Source: Acephala macrosclerotiorum (Eukaryota; Ascomycota; Leotiomycetes; Helotiales; Mollisiaceae). Taken from it: a stretch of DNA of 64,000 nt. Shown here one piece after another: positions 35,033-46,779 of the stretch (its first letter is position 1; the number at the start of each line of letters is the position of its first letter). The notes beneath the pieces are model-generated. The model searched no databases. It was not told the origin of the DNA and saw only the letters and a program-made list of their open reading frames with translations. The DNA lies in assembly GCA_014904845.1 (NCBI GenBank), contig MU119230.1, positions 62,001-126,000 on the forward strand, in the 5' to 3' direction. The position numbers and the translations under genes were made by a program.

Positions 35033-36242
35033 ATGCCGAAGCCAAGAGTCCTCATCATAGGTGCAACAGGCAAAATCGGATCCTCCATCGTCACTGGTCT
35101 CCTTGAAGCCGGAAACTTTGTACGCAAATCCCATCACCTAACCGGACACATACCTCGTTAACACCGCAACAGGAAGTCGAAGCCCTGATCCGCCCCTCAT
35201 CAAGCGCTAAGCCATCTGTCTTAGCACTCAAAGACCTTGGGGTCAAGGTCCACATCGCTGAAATCAAAGACGATGCACAACTCACTGATATCTTAACCGG
35301 CACCGACACAGTGATCAGTGCCATTGGTCCAGCAGCACAAACTGAACAAATCCCGCTCGCTGATGCGGCGAAGAAAGCGGGTGTAAAGAGGTTTGTGCCT
35401 TGTGGATGGACAATTGTTTGTCCGCCAGGGAATGTGATGTGGATCCGTGATCATGTAAGTACAGCCCCTCATCATTCAGTTGTATTGAATGTTCTCAGAT
35501 GGCGATGGAGAGAGTTGACGAGTAACAGAAAGAAGAAATATACCAGCATATCCGCAAACTCGGCCTGCCATACACAATCATCGACGTAGGATACTGGTAC
35601 CAAGTATCCTTTCCCACCCTCCCATCTGGACGTACCGATTACGCTAGCATCTTGCTTCCAAACGTGACCATCCACGATGACCCGAACATGAAGACTGCGA
35701 TTACTGATTTGCGGGACGTCGGTCGCTATGTTGCGAAAATAATAGCTGATGATTGAACTTTGAATAAGTTCGTTTTCTGCTATGGGGAGCTGTTGTCGCA
35801 GGAAGAGTGCTTTGTAAAGGTGGAAGAGTTGGCGGGAGAGAAGATCGAGAGGGTGTCTGTATGTTTGACTTCCTCCGTACCCTCCTTCTCACTTTCCCAC
35901 ATTCATTCTCCTTTCCTCTGCATCGATTTTTCATCGGAAAGCACTAACTCTCTCTAACAGGTGCCACCCTCCGACCTCCTCACACTTCTCAACAAAGCTC
36001 GAGCATCCTTCAACAACAACTTCTCAGACATGAAACAAACCATAAGACTCATCAGCCTCGAATACGAATACAGCAAGTTCGTAAGAGGGGATAACTCTCC
36101 CGAGTATGCGAAGTACTTGGGGTATCTTGATGCAAGGGATTTGTATCCTGAGTTTGTGCTGGCGAGCTTTGAGGAGTATGTGAGAGAGTTGTTGGAGGGT
36201 AGAGTGGTGAAATTATTTGAGGGAGTAAGTTATCAGTGGTGA
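35033..36242 (+). pseudogene. NmrA-like / isoflavone-reductase-family oxidoreductase with a nonsense codon
   Basis: Four exons (35033-35119, 35173-35454, 35529-35858, 35961-36242) join in frame and would give about 326 aa. A TGA at 35754-35756 interrupts the reading after about 198 codons. The start MPKPRVLIIGATGKIGSSIV has the GxTGxIG dinucleotide-binding motif. TDTVISAIGP, AAKKAGVKRFVPCGWT and LGLPYTIIDVGYW are typical of the NmrA/isoflavone reductase family, which reduce or sense small aromatic compounds with NADPH. The sequence after the stop (TLNKFVFCYGELLSQEE and on) still matches the family, and the stop stands where relatives have arginine, so a CGA to TGA change is likely. The gene is either recently disabled or yields a truncated protein lacking the substrate domain. 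Confidence 0.78.
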
Positions 36243-36854
36243 TGGAGAGGTGGGGATGCTGAGTTTGGGTGGCAGAGGAAGGCAAGTGAGCAGACAGAAG
36301 GCGTTGAGGAGACAGATGTTGCGTTTGATGGAGATATTTTGACTTCGTACCTTGCTGCTACAGAACTGAGATGCAGTGCAACTGAAGACTGCGTCGCTAT
36401 TGCAAACCAATCCGTTCTTCTGTTGTCAGTGTAGGGAAAGCGCTTTATGTGTTGCTCGATAGAGCCTAAAGATTGTTGTAAGGCACTTGCCAATCACTTC
36501 CACAACTTCAGGCCAAAAAAAAGGGGTGCAATTCGAGCCATCTTCATTAAAGCTCAATCACGTAGACTGAAATCCACCAGCTATTATACATCTTCTCTGG
36601 GTATCGCAAACCCAGCCTACTCCAAATCTATCAGTCCGTGTTGATACAGACCATCAGTGATGCAAGATACAATGCAATGCCATGCAATTCCACCCTCCCT
36701 TCCCTTTCAAACGCCGTCGTATCGTACATCCATGCTCGCTGAAATTGCAACAAAATAATCCTTTGAAATCCTTACATCATGATCCTCGACTCCTCTGTCC
36801 CCTTCCACCACATTATTGAACTTCTTGCGCAATTGTAACGGTTCGGTGAACACC
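36243..36854. other. intergenic, convergent 3' flanks
   Basis: The NmrA-like gene and SET9 converge here. No gene was seen. A short TGCAATGCCATGCAATTCC repeat lies near 36670. Confidence 0.5.
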
Positions 36855-39090
36855 TCACATCGTAATCCTCGGCTTCTTAACCCTCCTCCCACCCCAGCCA
36901 TTCTTCTTCTTCTGAGGCTCCTCCTCAACAACTACCTCGCTAACTTCTCTCGTAACATCTCGACTCTCAGTCATACTCCTATTCCTCTTCCTCGCCTGCT
37001 TCTCCTCAACCGGCCGAATAAATCGATGTACAGTTCTGTGATCAAGGACTCGTTCCTCGCTATCATCTCTACCTTCCTTATCAGTCTTGGGCCACATGTA
37101 TCCATACAGCTTGCTATGGCGCTCACATCGCGGACACGATGAGCGAGTAAAGTAAGCGTCTTTTTGAACAAATGATTCTTCGCAGATCTTGCAGGTGATC
37201 CAGGCCGATGCGAGATCGACTAGGAGACGGGGTGTAAGGACGTAATCGCCTGGTACTCGGACTTCGGGCGCGTGGTCCATATCTGATTTTGGTTCTGCTT
37301 CTTTGCGCCTTCGCTTGTTTCCTTTTGGTTGTTTGGGTTTGACTTCGATCGTGGTTTTGTCCTGGCGTTTGCCCGATGTAGCGCTATCGTCGCGGTCGAA
37401 CATTTCACTGGGTAGCTCGGAAAGAACTGAACTCGTGTCGTCTCGAAGGACGGGATGTTCGGTACTGGTTGTGCCGCCAACAAGAACGGATTCGCCTGAT
37501 TTGGCTTGCTCGAGAAGTGTTTGTCTGCTGCCACGTCTTCTTCTCCTGAGCTTTGATACAGTTGGGTTGATAAAGGGTTCTACGACGATGGTGTCTTCGT
37601 CGACGGAGGTTGCATCGGTACTCGTCTGATTATCCGTTCCTGAGGGCGATAAGCTGGCGCCTCTTGAATCGCATGAGGAGCCTTCTGATGTAAGATTGGG
37701 GTAAGCAACAGTAGACAGGTTCAAGTGAGAAGGCTCCTTCTTGACCGTCGTATCTTTTCGCGCTCTCTTTGCGGATCCTGATGGAGATGGCGATACTTCT
37801 TCTTCCCTCTTGCGCTTCAATGGTGTTTGCGACTGAGCTGGTTCGTCGAACACCTTTTCTGCTGCTCGCATAGGGGGGATCTCAACTCGAATTTCGTCGT
37901 GTCGCTTGAGTTTTTGGGGAGTAAGTCCATTTACCTTCTCTGGCGACAGCAAAGATGTAATGGAACTTTGTCGCTTCCTCTTTTGGGGTGTCTCCGATTG
38001 GACTGGCTCAACTGACGGAGACATTGGTGAATCATTATTCTTGAATCTCGAAAGCGATCGCGGGGTCCTCTTGGGCACGTGGGGTCGAATCTGTATATCT
38101 GGAGTCATGGACTCGTTCCTGGAGGAGTCGACAGAATCGCGTCTTCGGCGTCTTCGGAACGAATATCCCTCAGTTGACTCCTCAATGGACAATTTGGGAA
38201 TCGTTTTAGTCTCGCCATCCTGTCCTTTCGACCATCCATTCAAACATTGCTCCTCACAAGTTTGGCATAAACATTCGCGGTTATCTTCACCAAAATAATT
38301 TTCACCTGATATAAGTTCAGCATTGCTCGTTTCACGTCAGGAAAGAAAAACATACCATAAGAAACAGTGATCTCTTCACCGATCTCGATATCTCTAACTG
38401 CAATAATCTCCATACCATTAGTTCCCGTAGTCATCAATCTCGCGCTGGCTCCACAATCATGGTTTGCGAATCTGGCAGGTCCGAGAAACAGGGATGCCGT
38501 CTTATTCCGGCTTGAAACCACAATGCTGAAGTCGCGTCGACTGCTCTTGATGAGCTCCTCTTCCTCTTCTGTCATTATAACTTGGATGCCACATAAATAT
38601 TTTACAATCTCTCCCTTCTTGATGAATCTGCGAGCCGTGACCGCCGCCTCCTGAGTGACGATTGTGTACCTGTTGGTGCTCGAAACCTCGAAGGGACAGT
38701 CTGGCAGATAGATGTTGATGTACTTTCGCAGATGTCGCTTGAAGTCATCTTTCTCCTTGTCGGTCTTGAGGGAATTCGAGAACTTGCTTAAGCCAGGGAG
38801 AGCCAGGAGTTCTGCTTCGGCCGTTGCTGAATCCTTCCCAATGATGACATGTTTTTGGAGGATGGCAGTGACAGCTTCTTCGGTGATGCCACGAGAAGAG
38901 TGGTAGGCGCTCTTGTTCTTGCGTATCGTCGTCCAGAAGTAAACCTAGGGATACTTGTGAGACTGAGACTTGGTACATGCGACGACATACGTACATGGTC
39001 AACAAGAGCATCTGTTAAGATATCGTCGTAAGCGGCCAACTGGGCAAGAGTAAGCCGCTCCTTCTTCTGGGGAGATTGTTTGGTAGGCAT
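36855..39090 (-). CDS. set9: histone H4 lysine-20 methyltransferase SET9 (KMT5/Suv4-20 type)
   Basis: Three exons (38995-39090, 38356-38944, 36855-38305) with two 50-nt introns join in frame to about 711 aa. It starts [20 protein letters not shown] with [20 protein letters not shown], the conserved N-terminal helix of SET9. The SET domain runs to about residue 240 with [34 protein letters not shown] (catalytic NHDC), [20 protein letters not shown] and post-SET cysteines CLCQTC. The rest is long, charged and Ser/Arg-rich. A late cysteine motif (CKICEE...CPRCERH) near the C-terminus may be a small zinc site. The enzyme methylates H4K20 in the nucleus, with roles in DNA damage response and heterochromatin. 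Confidence 0.95.
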
Positions 39091-39673
39091 TGCGACGTAG
39101 TATGTAGTTGTTCCGAGTAATGCGACAGGAAGTTGTTGCTGAAGAGCCGTCGGGAAGATGCGACTCGCGATCAGGGGGATATGTATTCCCAAAAAGAGTG
39201 ACTAGACACCAATGAAAGGTGAATTCGAACGATTAGAATAGCAACCTCCCAAAGTCAACCCCTCAAAGCAATCTGGCTTCGTCGAATGTGTGAGTGAATG
39301 CCTCTCGTTGGCGGCGCAGCCTCTCCCTCAGCTCAGCATAAATGACAACAAGGGTCGACGTGCATAAAAGAGGATATATTTGGAAGCGAAGAGAATAATG
39401 GTAAGAGAGTCTTGAAAAATTAGTGACGTGCCAAATGTCAGAGCCAGTGAAGGTCTAACTTATTTGACAACTCATTGTCTGTTGTCTAGCGGGGAGATTG
39501 AGCACTCCCTATTCTCCCAGATCAATAAATCGAGAGGCCGGGCTGAATTAGTGCCTGAGGCCAAGACGAGGCTAGCCCGAAAAAGTCGCGTGGATTGGAT
39601 GGCACGAATTTCGACATCTAGAATTGATATCTAGCAGCTCAGTCGGACATTGAAGCTGTGATATGCTACCACA
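39091..39673. promoter_or_regulatory. divergent promoter of SET9 and mitochondrial uL14
   Basis: This 583-nt interval lies between two conserved genes facing away from each other. No other gene was seen; a plus-strand frame at 39428-39634 has no support. Confidence 0.5.
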
Positions 39674-40229
39674 ATGATTCAACTAAAGGTAAGACTCTTT
39701 AATTGCCGGGTTCGAGGGTTTGAAACTGATTGTCCCTGTAGACAATGATGAATTGCATCGACAATTCCGGGGCTGCTATTGTCGAATGCGTGAAGGTCAT
39801 GAAAATGAAACGGGCAGCGAAGATTGGTATGCGGCAGATTGTCTGGTCGGATGAACCGCCGCTCATTCTCTAATAGGAGACCGAGTCATTGTCGTGGTAC
39901 AGAAACAGCGAAACTTCTCAGAATCAGGTCCCGGTGCGAGCGTTTCCACATCAGCAGCCAACAAGGTCCGAAGAGGAGACATCAGACATGCGGTAGTAGT
40001 CAGGACGGCGAAGAAGCTACAGAGACCGGATGGGAGTGTGGTGAAGTTTGATGATAATGCCTGTGTTCTGATCAACAAGGCGGGGGAACCAATTGGGACC
40101 AGACTGAACGGTCAGTATATCCTGGATACATCTTTTATGAAACTAATGTTTTTGGCAGGTATCGTTGGTACTGAGCTGAGAAAGATGAAGTGGTCAAAGA
40201 TCCTGTCTTTGGCACCCATGCATCTGTAA
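39674..40229 (+). CDS. MRPL38: mitochondrial large-subunit ribosomal protein uL14m
   Basis: Four exons (39674-39688, 39742-39826, 39877-40110, 40159-40229) with introns of 53, 50 and 48 nt give about 134 aa. The protein reads MIQLK then [20 protein letters not shown] and [11 protein letters not shown]. It continues with [35 protein letters not shown] and [20 protein letters not shown]. This is the bacterial-type L14 pattern in full. Yeast names the mitochondrial form Mrpl38, of nearly the same length. It binds 23S-type rRNA at the subunit interface of the mitoribosome. The first exon codes for only five residues. Confidence 0.95.
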
Positions 40230-40422
40230 AACACATTGTATAGAAGTCACGGCGCATGTAGCATAGCAGGATGGCGTTCAGAATCTGGTCATTAGAAATA
40301 AAATCTTCCCCGCCCGTGCTATTCCCTTCCCATACCCAACTCCGCCATGATCTTTTTATCTAGATGCCATGCCCCAACGCCATCAAGTAAGAAACGCCGC
40401 CGAAATCCAAGTCCAAGGGTAT

Positions 40423-41108
40423 CTATTGGAAAATGTGACCGCAACCGCAGCAAACATAGAAGAGTTTCTATTCTCATTAACCAGCATCCTGGTATGAAAA
40501 CCAAGAGTGACTCACCATACCGGTCTCAGCACTTCTCTGCTGAGACTGGAAGAACACTGCATCCTCCGTCTTGCACTTCGGGCAAGTCTTGTTGGACCGA
40601 GGAAGCTATACAAGGAAATCACATCAGTAAAAGGTTTGAGAACTCGACAACACCTCAAACTCCAGTAACACATCTTCTCCTCTTCTCTCTTAATGTCCCT
40701 CTTCCTCTATAAAACCCTCATCCCCTTTGCGCTCTTCCACTCCGGCCTTGCCTGCAGCGCCTTCACATTGCAGAACAGAACCACACAACAAACAGAGAGA
40801 TAAACCCACAGTTGGATCCGATCCAACATCTTGCGTGACACCAGCGGTCTCACCAACAGCGTTGTTGAGCACGTTGCGGAAGACGCAGGAGGAGGTTGCT
40901 TCTTCGGAGTATTGGCATGTTCGGCAGGCGAACTGTAGGCGGTGGGTATCGGGGTCTTCTTTGGGGTACAGCATGTTGGAACTGTTGTCTTGTTAGATAT
41001 GCGCAAGAGAGTAGGAAGGGAGGCCTACCATTCACTGCAGAATCGGAATGTGATTTGCTCCATCTTGTTCTTGGGCTCCTCGCCGGTGCTGGATGCTGGT
41101 GAAGCCAT
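40423..41108 (-). CDS. RPB9: RNA polymerase II subunit RPB9
   Basis: Four exons (41029-41108, 40810-40981, 40516-40605, 40423-40467) join in frame to about 128 aa. Two zinc ribbons are visible. The first is [16 protein letters not shown] with CRTCQYSE. The second is [20 protein letters not shown] followed by [12 protein letters not shown] at the very end, the TFIIS-like C-terminal ribbon. The central part has [23 protein letters not shown]9 is a core subunit of RNA polymerase II that affects start-site choice, fidelity and transcript cleavage. Introns are 47, 204 and 48 nt; the 204-nt one is long for this window. The gene is divergent from the Pin1-type isomerase, with 413 nt between the two ATGs. 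Confidence 0.95.
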
Positions 41109-41521
41109 GGTTGATTGTGTTGTCTCGAAGGTTGAGGTATGGAAGTGGATTGGTCCTAGAAAACCTTAATAGGGGTGAACTGCGCGAAGTTGTCAAAGTC
41201 CGTCAGGTCGTGGAAGAAGAAGCTTGGTCTTAAGTTGCGTTTGCTCTGGAATTATTCAGAATGGCGGCTAGGTTCGGTCGCGCCTCCCGCATCCAGATTC
41301 AGACCCCTGTTCGCGAAGTGCGCTAAAAATGAGCGGGGAATCTCAGTCATGTGGACCAAACTCAAAGCACCTCAGTACCTGCAGCCCCGTTGATCACTCC
41401 TCAACCTTCGTAATCCCAATCCCTTTGTACGACGTCAGAACCAAACTCCTCTTCTCTCAAACCTCTGATCCAGTTTGTTCCCTCGTCATAACAAATCGCA
41501 CTCTCTCCCACGTTTCACAAA
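41109..41521. promoter_or_regulatory. divergent promoter of RPB9 and the Pin1-type isomerase
   Basis: This 413-nt interval lies between the start codons of two genes pointing away from each other. It is pyrimidine-rich on the plus strand just before the isomerase ATG (41400-41520), as in many fungal housekeeping leaders. Confidence 0.55.
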
Positions 41522-42287
41522 ATGGTAAGTCTCGTGCAACATCTCTTCGTTTCCGCTTTGTTTTGTTTACACACAGCCTCGTCTCCCTCACTCCCCCGCC
41601 TCGTTTCCCAACATAATCCGAAAGCTGACACAACATCGCAAACAGGCCGACGCAGGCCTTCCATCAGGCTGGGAAGTTCGCCATAGCAACTCCAAGAACC
41701 TTCCTTATTACTTCAACGAGTCTCAGAAACTTTCACGATGGGAACCACCACCAGGAACCGATACCGAGAAGCTGAAGACGTATATGGCGGAGCATCACAG
41801 TGCACCGGAGATTAGACCTAATGCTGCAAATGGACATGCGGCGAATGCGGATAAGATTCGGGCGAGTCACTTGTTGGTGAAACACAAGGATAGTCGGAGA
41901 CCCAGCAGTTGGCGCGAGGTAGGCAATTGTCCAATGATGAAAGAGAGACTTGGGGTTGATGAATTGCACAGGCAGAGATCAAACGCACGAAGGAGGAGGC
42001 TATGAGTATCATTCTCGCACACGAAGCTCGCATTCGAAGTGGTCAGACGTCGTTGGGTCAGCTTGCTGTTAGTGAGTCGGATTGCAGCAGTGCGAGGAAG
42101 ATGGGCGATTTGGGTTTCTTTGGAAAAGGCGATATGCAGAAGGAGTTTGAGGAAGCTTCTTTCCAGCTTAAACCCGGTGAGATGAGCCACGTTGTTGAGA
42201 CTGCATCTGGCTTGCATCTCATTGAGAGGTAAGTGATCGACATTACAAATCAACAATAGTTGCTAATGTGCCTGCAGACTTGAATAA
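41522..42287 (+). CDS. Pin1/Ess1-type peptidyl-prolyl cis-trans isomerase
   Basis: Four exons (41522-41524, 41646-41918, 41972-42228, 42278-42287) join in frame to about 180 aa; exon 1 is only the start codon. A WW domain comes first (GLPSGWEVRHSNSKNLPYYF, then SRWEPPPG). After a linker the parvulin domain has IRASHLLVKHKDSRRPSSWR, SDCSSARKMGDLGFFGKGDM, FEEASFQLKPGEMSHVV and SGLHLIERLE. The catalytic Cys of the SDCSSA motif and the basic phosphate-binding residues (KHKDSRRP) are present. It isomerises phospho-Ser/Thr-Pro bonds, notably in the CTD of RNA polymerase II, and acts in the nucleus. Introns are 121, 53 and 49 nt. Confidence 0.95.
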
Positions 42288-42480
42288 GGTCTCCGTACTG
42301 TAGGGGATTTTCCTACTTTGCTTACTATGGGACCGATCTTTATATTGCTGGGCAATCCCACCTGGCTGGTGTGTTCTGGTGGCTGTATCTGTCAAAAAGC
42401 GCTCACGTTACGGTGATTATCAATATCATGAACATTCACTCAACAACCATCTACCCAATCTCTACATCAATAGATACAAC

Positions 42481-44779
42481 TTACATGCCAACCAACGACT
42501 GAATCGCCTTAACAATCACAGGAACAGACGTCAACGCCAAGGTTATAATCCCAAAAAGGCTCATACTCAAACTAGACAACGCCGCCGCTCTCGGATCACT
42601 CTGTAGCAACACGGCCGTCGCAATAGCAGAACTGCTTCCACCAAGCGTCACTCCTCTTGTCACGTAATCATCTGCTTTCTCGTTAGCCATCATCATCTTC
42701 CCCTTCACACTCCCTTTTTTCCTCCCTTCCCTCTTCCCTCTCTCTCTTTCCTTCCCCTTCTACCCTTTCTCTTCATCATGTCCAAACCTTTTACAAACAA
42801 AACAAGCAGTTTATCTCACCTTCAGGTATCCTCATCCAATCCAACATCTGCACACCAACCAACGCCCCTAAAATCCCACTCATAATAGCCAACGCAGACA
42901 CCGTATTCGCATCCCCACCCAGATTCTTCACCGCTGGCGTTGCTAACGCCAACGTCAAACTCCTTCCTGCAAACGCTAGACTCCTAGTAGCGGAGATGCC
43001 GATGGCGTAGCAGATCTATAGAAGTATCAGTATGAGATCCATAAGAATATAGGGAAGAGAAGGGGAGAAAACCGTCGAGAAAGAGCGGGGTTTAGGATGG
43101 AAGGGAGGGGGTTAGACGCACCCAGGGATAACCGAATAGGGAACCGATGGAGACGGCGACGTTGGGGATTACGATGGCAAAGAAATGGCGTTTTAGTTCG
43201 GTGCGGTAGTTATACATTGGCAGAGCGAGAGCTACGATACCAGCGTCGAGGACGGAGACGAGAAAATCTCCAGCTCCAGGCAAGGGCAAATTCGGTTTGC
43301 TTTCCCAGAGTGAGAGGTAGGTTGTTCCTGTTTTATAAACATCCAAACTTTTGTCCAGACTATCACCCCTGACAACTCCTAATATATAGACTCCAAGAAC
43401 AGTGATAGCAGAAGATACGAGCACAGGGTGCAAGAACCGTTTCCAATTAGGCGGTAAAGCCAAAGCAGCGAAATAAGCCAGAATGTTGAAGGTAAGTTGG
43501 GCCGGCATGGCATAGCCTGTGCTGTAGTAGATGGGGAGTCCGACGAAGAGGAATATGAGGAGGTAGGTTAGACGATCGAAGTTTCGGTTTATGGTTGCTG
43601 CCCAGCGTTGAGGTCGGGTTAGGGGTGGTGGTGTTTGGAGGACTTGGGAGACGCGGGTTAAGGAGGGAGAGGTGGTGTCGTTTTCAGGCGGTCCTCCGGT
43701 ACCTCGAATGAGTGACGGGTCTTGGGTTCGGTGAGGCATGGTGAGACCGCCTAGGGGGTCGTCGCTCTCTTGTGGTGTGCTGGTTCCGGTTGTGGAGGTG
43801 AAGTCCGCTGTCGAATTTCTCCAGTTAGGCGTACTTTCTCCAGTGTTTGGAGTGAAATTTGCCACGGAATCCTGTCCTGTGATAGGCGTACTCGTTCCGG
43901 TAATGGAGGTGAAGTTTGGGGTGGAATTTTGTCGAGTGCTTGTATCTGCTAGGGGAATGGCATCGCTTTCGTTGCCAAGTTCTTCTGCTCGTTCGGTCAT
44001 GGCTCGTTTGGTAGATCCGAGGATGAGTTGAAGGCCGCGGACGAAGTAGGCTGTTGCTGCCATGACTATGACAAAGCCGACGACTAAGAGCACGGTCAGA
44101 GACAGAGAGCAAACAGGGGAGCTCAAAGTTCGTGAGTTGTCTATGGATTCACGGGTACGAAAAGGTACCCCTTCCTCTCGGAAATTGGAGCAAGATAGGA
44201 GAAATGTCGTATAAAAGAGAACTCACGAAATACCGCAATGATCTTCCCAACTTCAACACCACTGATCGGACCACTAAGTGGCAAAAGCACGAAGCTATAA
44301 GACTTGAGATAAATTCAACAATCTGGAGAGAGCAGCTCACGCAGGTGTAAAGAAGATATTGAGATAGCGAAGAGCAAAGCCAGCCTTCCATGTATCAGCC
44401 AATTTCCTGCTCTAAACATACTTTACTCACTGGGATATCAATGACATTGACAAGCGCTCTTGTCTTTCGGTCCCCAATAATAATATCAGTGACAATCAAG
44501 CCGAAGAACAACAGAAGCAAGCAAGCAACAGAAGCAGGGAACGAGATGGAGCTCAATCCAATCAAAGAATCAACTCCAAAACATGCTAGAAGGATAACAG
44601 TAAGACCAACAGGCACATAAAGCCATGCAGTAAGGTTTCGTTGCCATGTCAGGCGGAATACCTACATTGTCAGCCTCGTCTTGCCTTGTCGAATAGTGGG
44701 GTAAAATGAGGGACATTACCAATTGCAAAGCTTCCCACCCATCTGAGACAATCGAGCTATAGCCTTGATTTTGAGCCAT
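42481..44779 (-). CDS. LrgA/LrgB-fusion membrane protein (PLGG1-like)
   Basis: Seven exons (44720-44779, 44431-44661, 44341-44384, 44227-44294, 43122-44083, 42820-43015, 42481-42671) join in frame to about 583 aa. The first half is LrgA/CidA-like: WLYVPVGLTVILLACFGVDS, LLLFFGLIVTDIIIGDRKTR and FALRYLNIFFTPAFVLLPLS. A hydrophilic linker of about 130 residues holds repeated short motifs (NFTSITGTSTP, NFTPNTGESTP, DFTSTTGTSTP). The second half is LrgB-like: VLDAGIVALALPMYNYRTEL, AIVIPNVAVSIGSLFGYPW, SATRSLAFAGRSLTLALATP and DDYVTRGVTLGGSSSAIATA. About 12 membrane segments are expected. The architecture equals plastid PLGG1, a glycolate/glycerate transporter, and bacterial holin-like pairs. In fungi the substrate and membrane are unknown to me. 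It is convergent with the isomerase and divergent from the next gene. Confidence 0.88.
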
Positions 44780-44993
44780 TATCCCAATTCATGATACAAC
44801 AAAAATACAGAAAGAATGAGAGGTTCTGACTCAGACCATTCTGAACATTTAGAGTGGGCTTCTCGGAGGCGTTTTCGGCGACGAAGAGCCGGAAGCTTTG
44901 CCGAAGAAGGCTGAACGGACAACGCGAACTCACGCGACCAACAAGTGTAAACAACTAATATTTTCAGCCTTGCTATTGTATCCATACAACATC

Positions 44994-46676
44994 ATGGCGG
45001 ACTCTCTATCGAGTAAGCTCGTGAAGTTTCTGCGCGACCATGATATTCCTTATGATCGGGAGGCAATCAGAGCCACGTTGACGAACCCGGAAAGCCAGAC
45101 CGCTGTTCAAGCATGGATAGAGGAATACCTTTCACCCGAAACTCTTCTGACGAAAGATGAGGCTGCTCTGTAAGTAGTAACTTTTCATCAGAAGTTTTCA
45201 TTCTAATCATGTAGATATGCAACACTTTCGAAGACTGGAGAAGCCGATACTCTGGCAGCGCAAGATTTGTCCATGATCCAAGGACTTAACGACGAAGAAA
45301 TTCATACCGCGATCGAAGAACTCAAACGATCAACAGCAGCCATCGAGAAGCAGACCGAAAGCCTGCAACTCCAACAGAATGCTATGAGTGCTTTGGTGAA
45401 GACCGAGAAGCGGGCTGTTCAAGCAAGGTCGCATACCGAGAAAGGGCAGATGAGAAAATGGGAAGTTGAGAAGGGCTTAATCAACGCTGCCATAGAAGAA
45501 CTTTCCCAAAGCTTGATATACCAGACCTCAGATTTGGAGCAGCAACTAAAGGGATCTGAAGTCAATGCCAAGCAGACCGTGGACAGCATTCTCAGGTCGG
45601 ACGACAAGCTATTGTTGAGTCTGCAGAAACTGGCGAGCGACCTGGACCCGGGCAAGCCTGAAGATGATTTTACGATTTCGAGGATACGAGAGCTATGTGC
45701 CAGATACATCAAGCATACTGTGGAGGGAATTCGAACACGGCTGGACCGAATTTACCTCGAGTCATTGAGCAAGTCAAGTACAAATGGTCACAATGAAGAC
45801 AATCAAGAGGCAGTCGAGTTGCAAGAAGAGCTCGAGTCACTTTATTCCGAGATACTGCCTGTAGCTCAGATGTCTGCAGAACAACAGTATCTGGGACCGG
45901 CGCTCAAAGCCATCGCTGCTACCAATGGGAAAGGTCAACAACGGGCAGTGAAGGCTGTAACATACGTAAGAAATGCAGCCCCCATCCTTTCTGCAATCAT
46001 CGCATCTGACATACGGTAGATACATGAATGCCTAGTATTTCTTATCAATCGCATCGAGACATTCTTGCAAAGAGCACAAGAAAGCCAATGCTACAACATG
46101 GCCCTTCAGTTCGTGTTGGACTCTGCAAAGAATGAGCTCACACGCACCGAAACATTGCCTACCACCAAATCCACCAGTCCAGCTAAGTCCAACACTCAAA
46201 GACGACGAAAGTCTTCCGGCTCTCAATCCTCTCTTAAAGTCCGAAATACTCGCCGCTCGTCGGGCCACTTAGATGAGGATATGGACCCTGCAGGCCAGCT
46301 CGCTCGCAACCTTGGCATTACCCTCCCTGCTTCAGACGCCTCCAATCATGAACGTGCGGCTTTCCTTGAGAAAGCTCTTCTGGATCGAGCCAATAAGTTG
46401 GAGGGTCATATGGCGAGTCTCCAATCAACGGCCGAGACATCAATTGCGGCCCATCTACTCGATGCCCATATCACATTGAATCTTCTGCAAGATTCGCTGC
46501 TGGCCGATACAGAATATCATACTATCCATCTACTAGACCAGAATCTCGAAACGTCTGTTGACATGTTCGAGCACGATATTCAGGCTTTACAGGAAGAGCT
46601 CGAAGCTATCGATCTGTATTCATTGCAAACTAAGAATGTTCATAAGGAACAGCTTATCGAACGATGGTCAAGATAG
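44994..46676 (+). CDS. coiled-coil protein, possibly augmin HAUS3-like
   Basis: Three exons (44994-45169, 45215-45965, 46020-46676) with introns of 45 and 54 nt join in frame to about 527 aa. The N-terminus (SKLVKFLRDHDIPYDREAIR, then AVQAWIEEYLSPETLLTKDE) is globular. From about residue 90 the protein is mostly coiled coil with heptads (ELKRSTAAIEKQTESLQLQQ). A basic low-complexity stretch lies near residue 345 (QRRRKSSGSQSS). The layout of a short N-terminal domain, an L-x-x-x-E-L-x-x-Y-x-x-L-like segment (DEAALYATLSKTGEA) and long coils resembles HAUS3 of the augmin complex, which recruits gamma-tubulin to spindle microtubules. The resemblance is weak, so another coiled-coil scaffold is possible. 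There is no catalytic motif. Confidence 0.6.
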
Positions 46677-46779
46677 TAAGGACCGGACTTTCGCTAAAAG
46701 CGAATAAAATGTTGCAGATATACCATTCTTCGTTCCCACGCTCCCGACTCTGACGAATTTAATGTTCCAAGCGATGCAG

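Noticed and set aside
39706..39722. B-box-like GGTTCGAGGGT in the first intron of uL14m
   Set aside because: No A box at the right distance and no tRNA fold around it.
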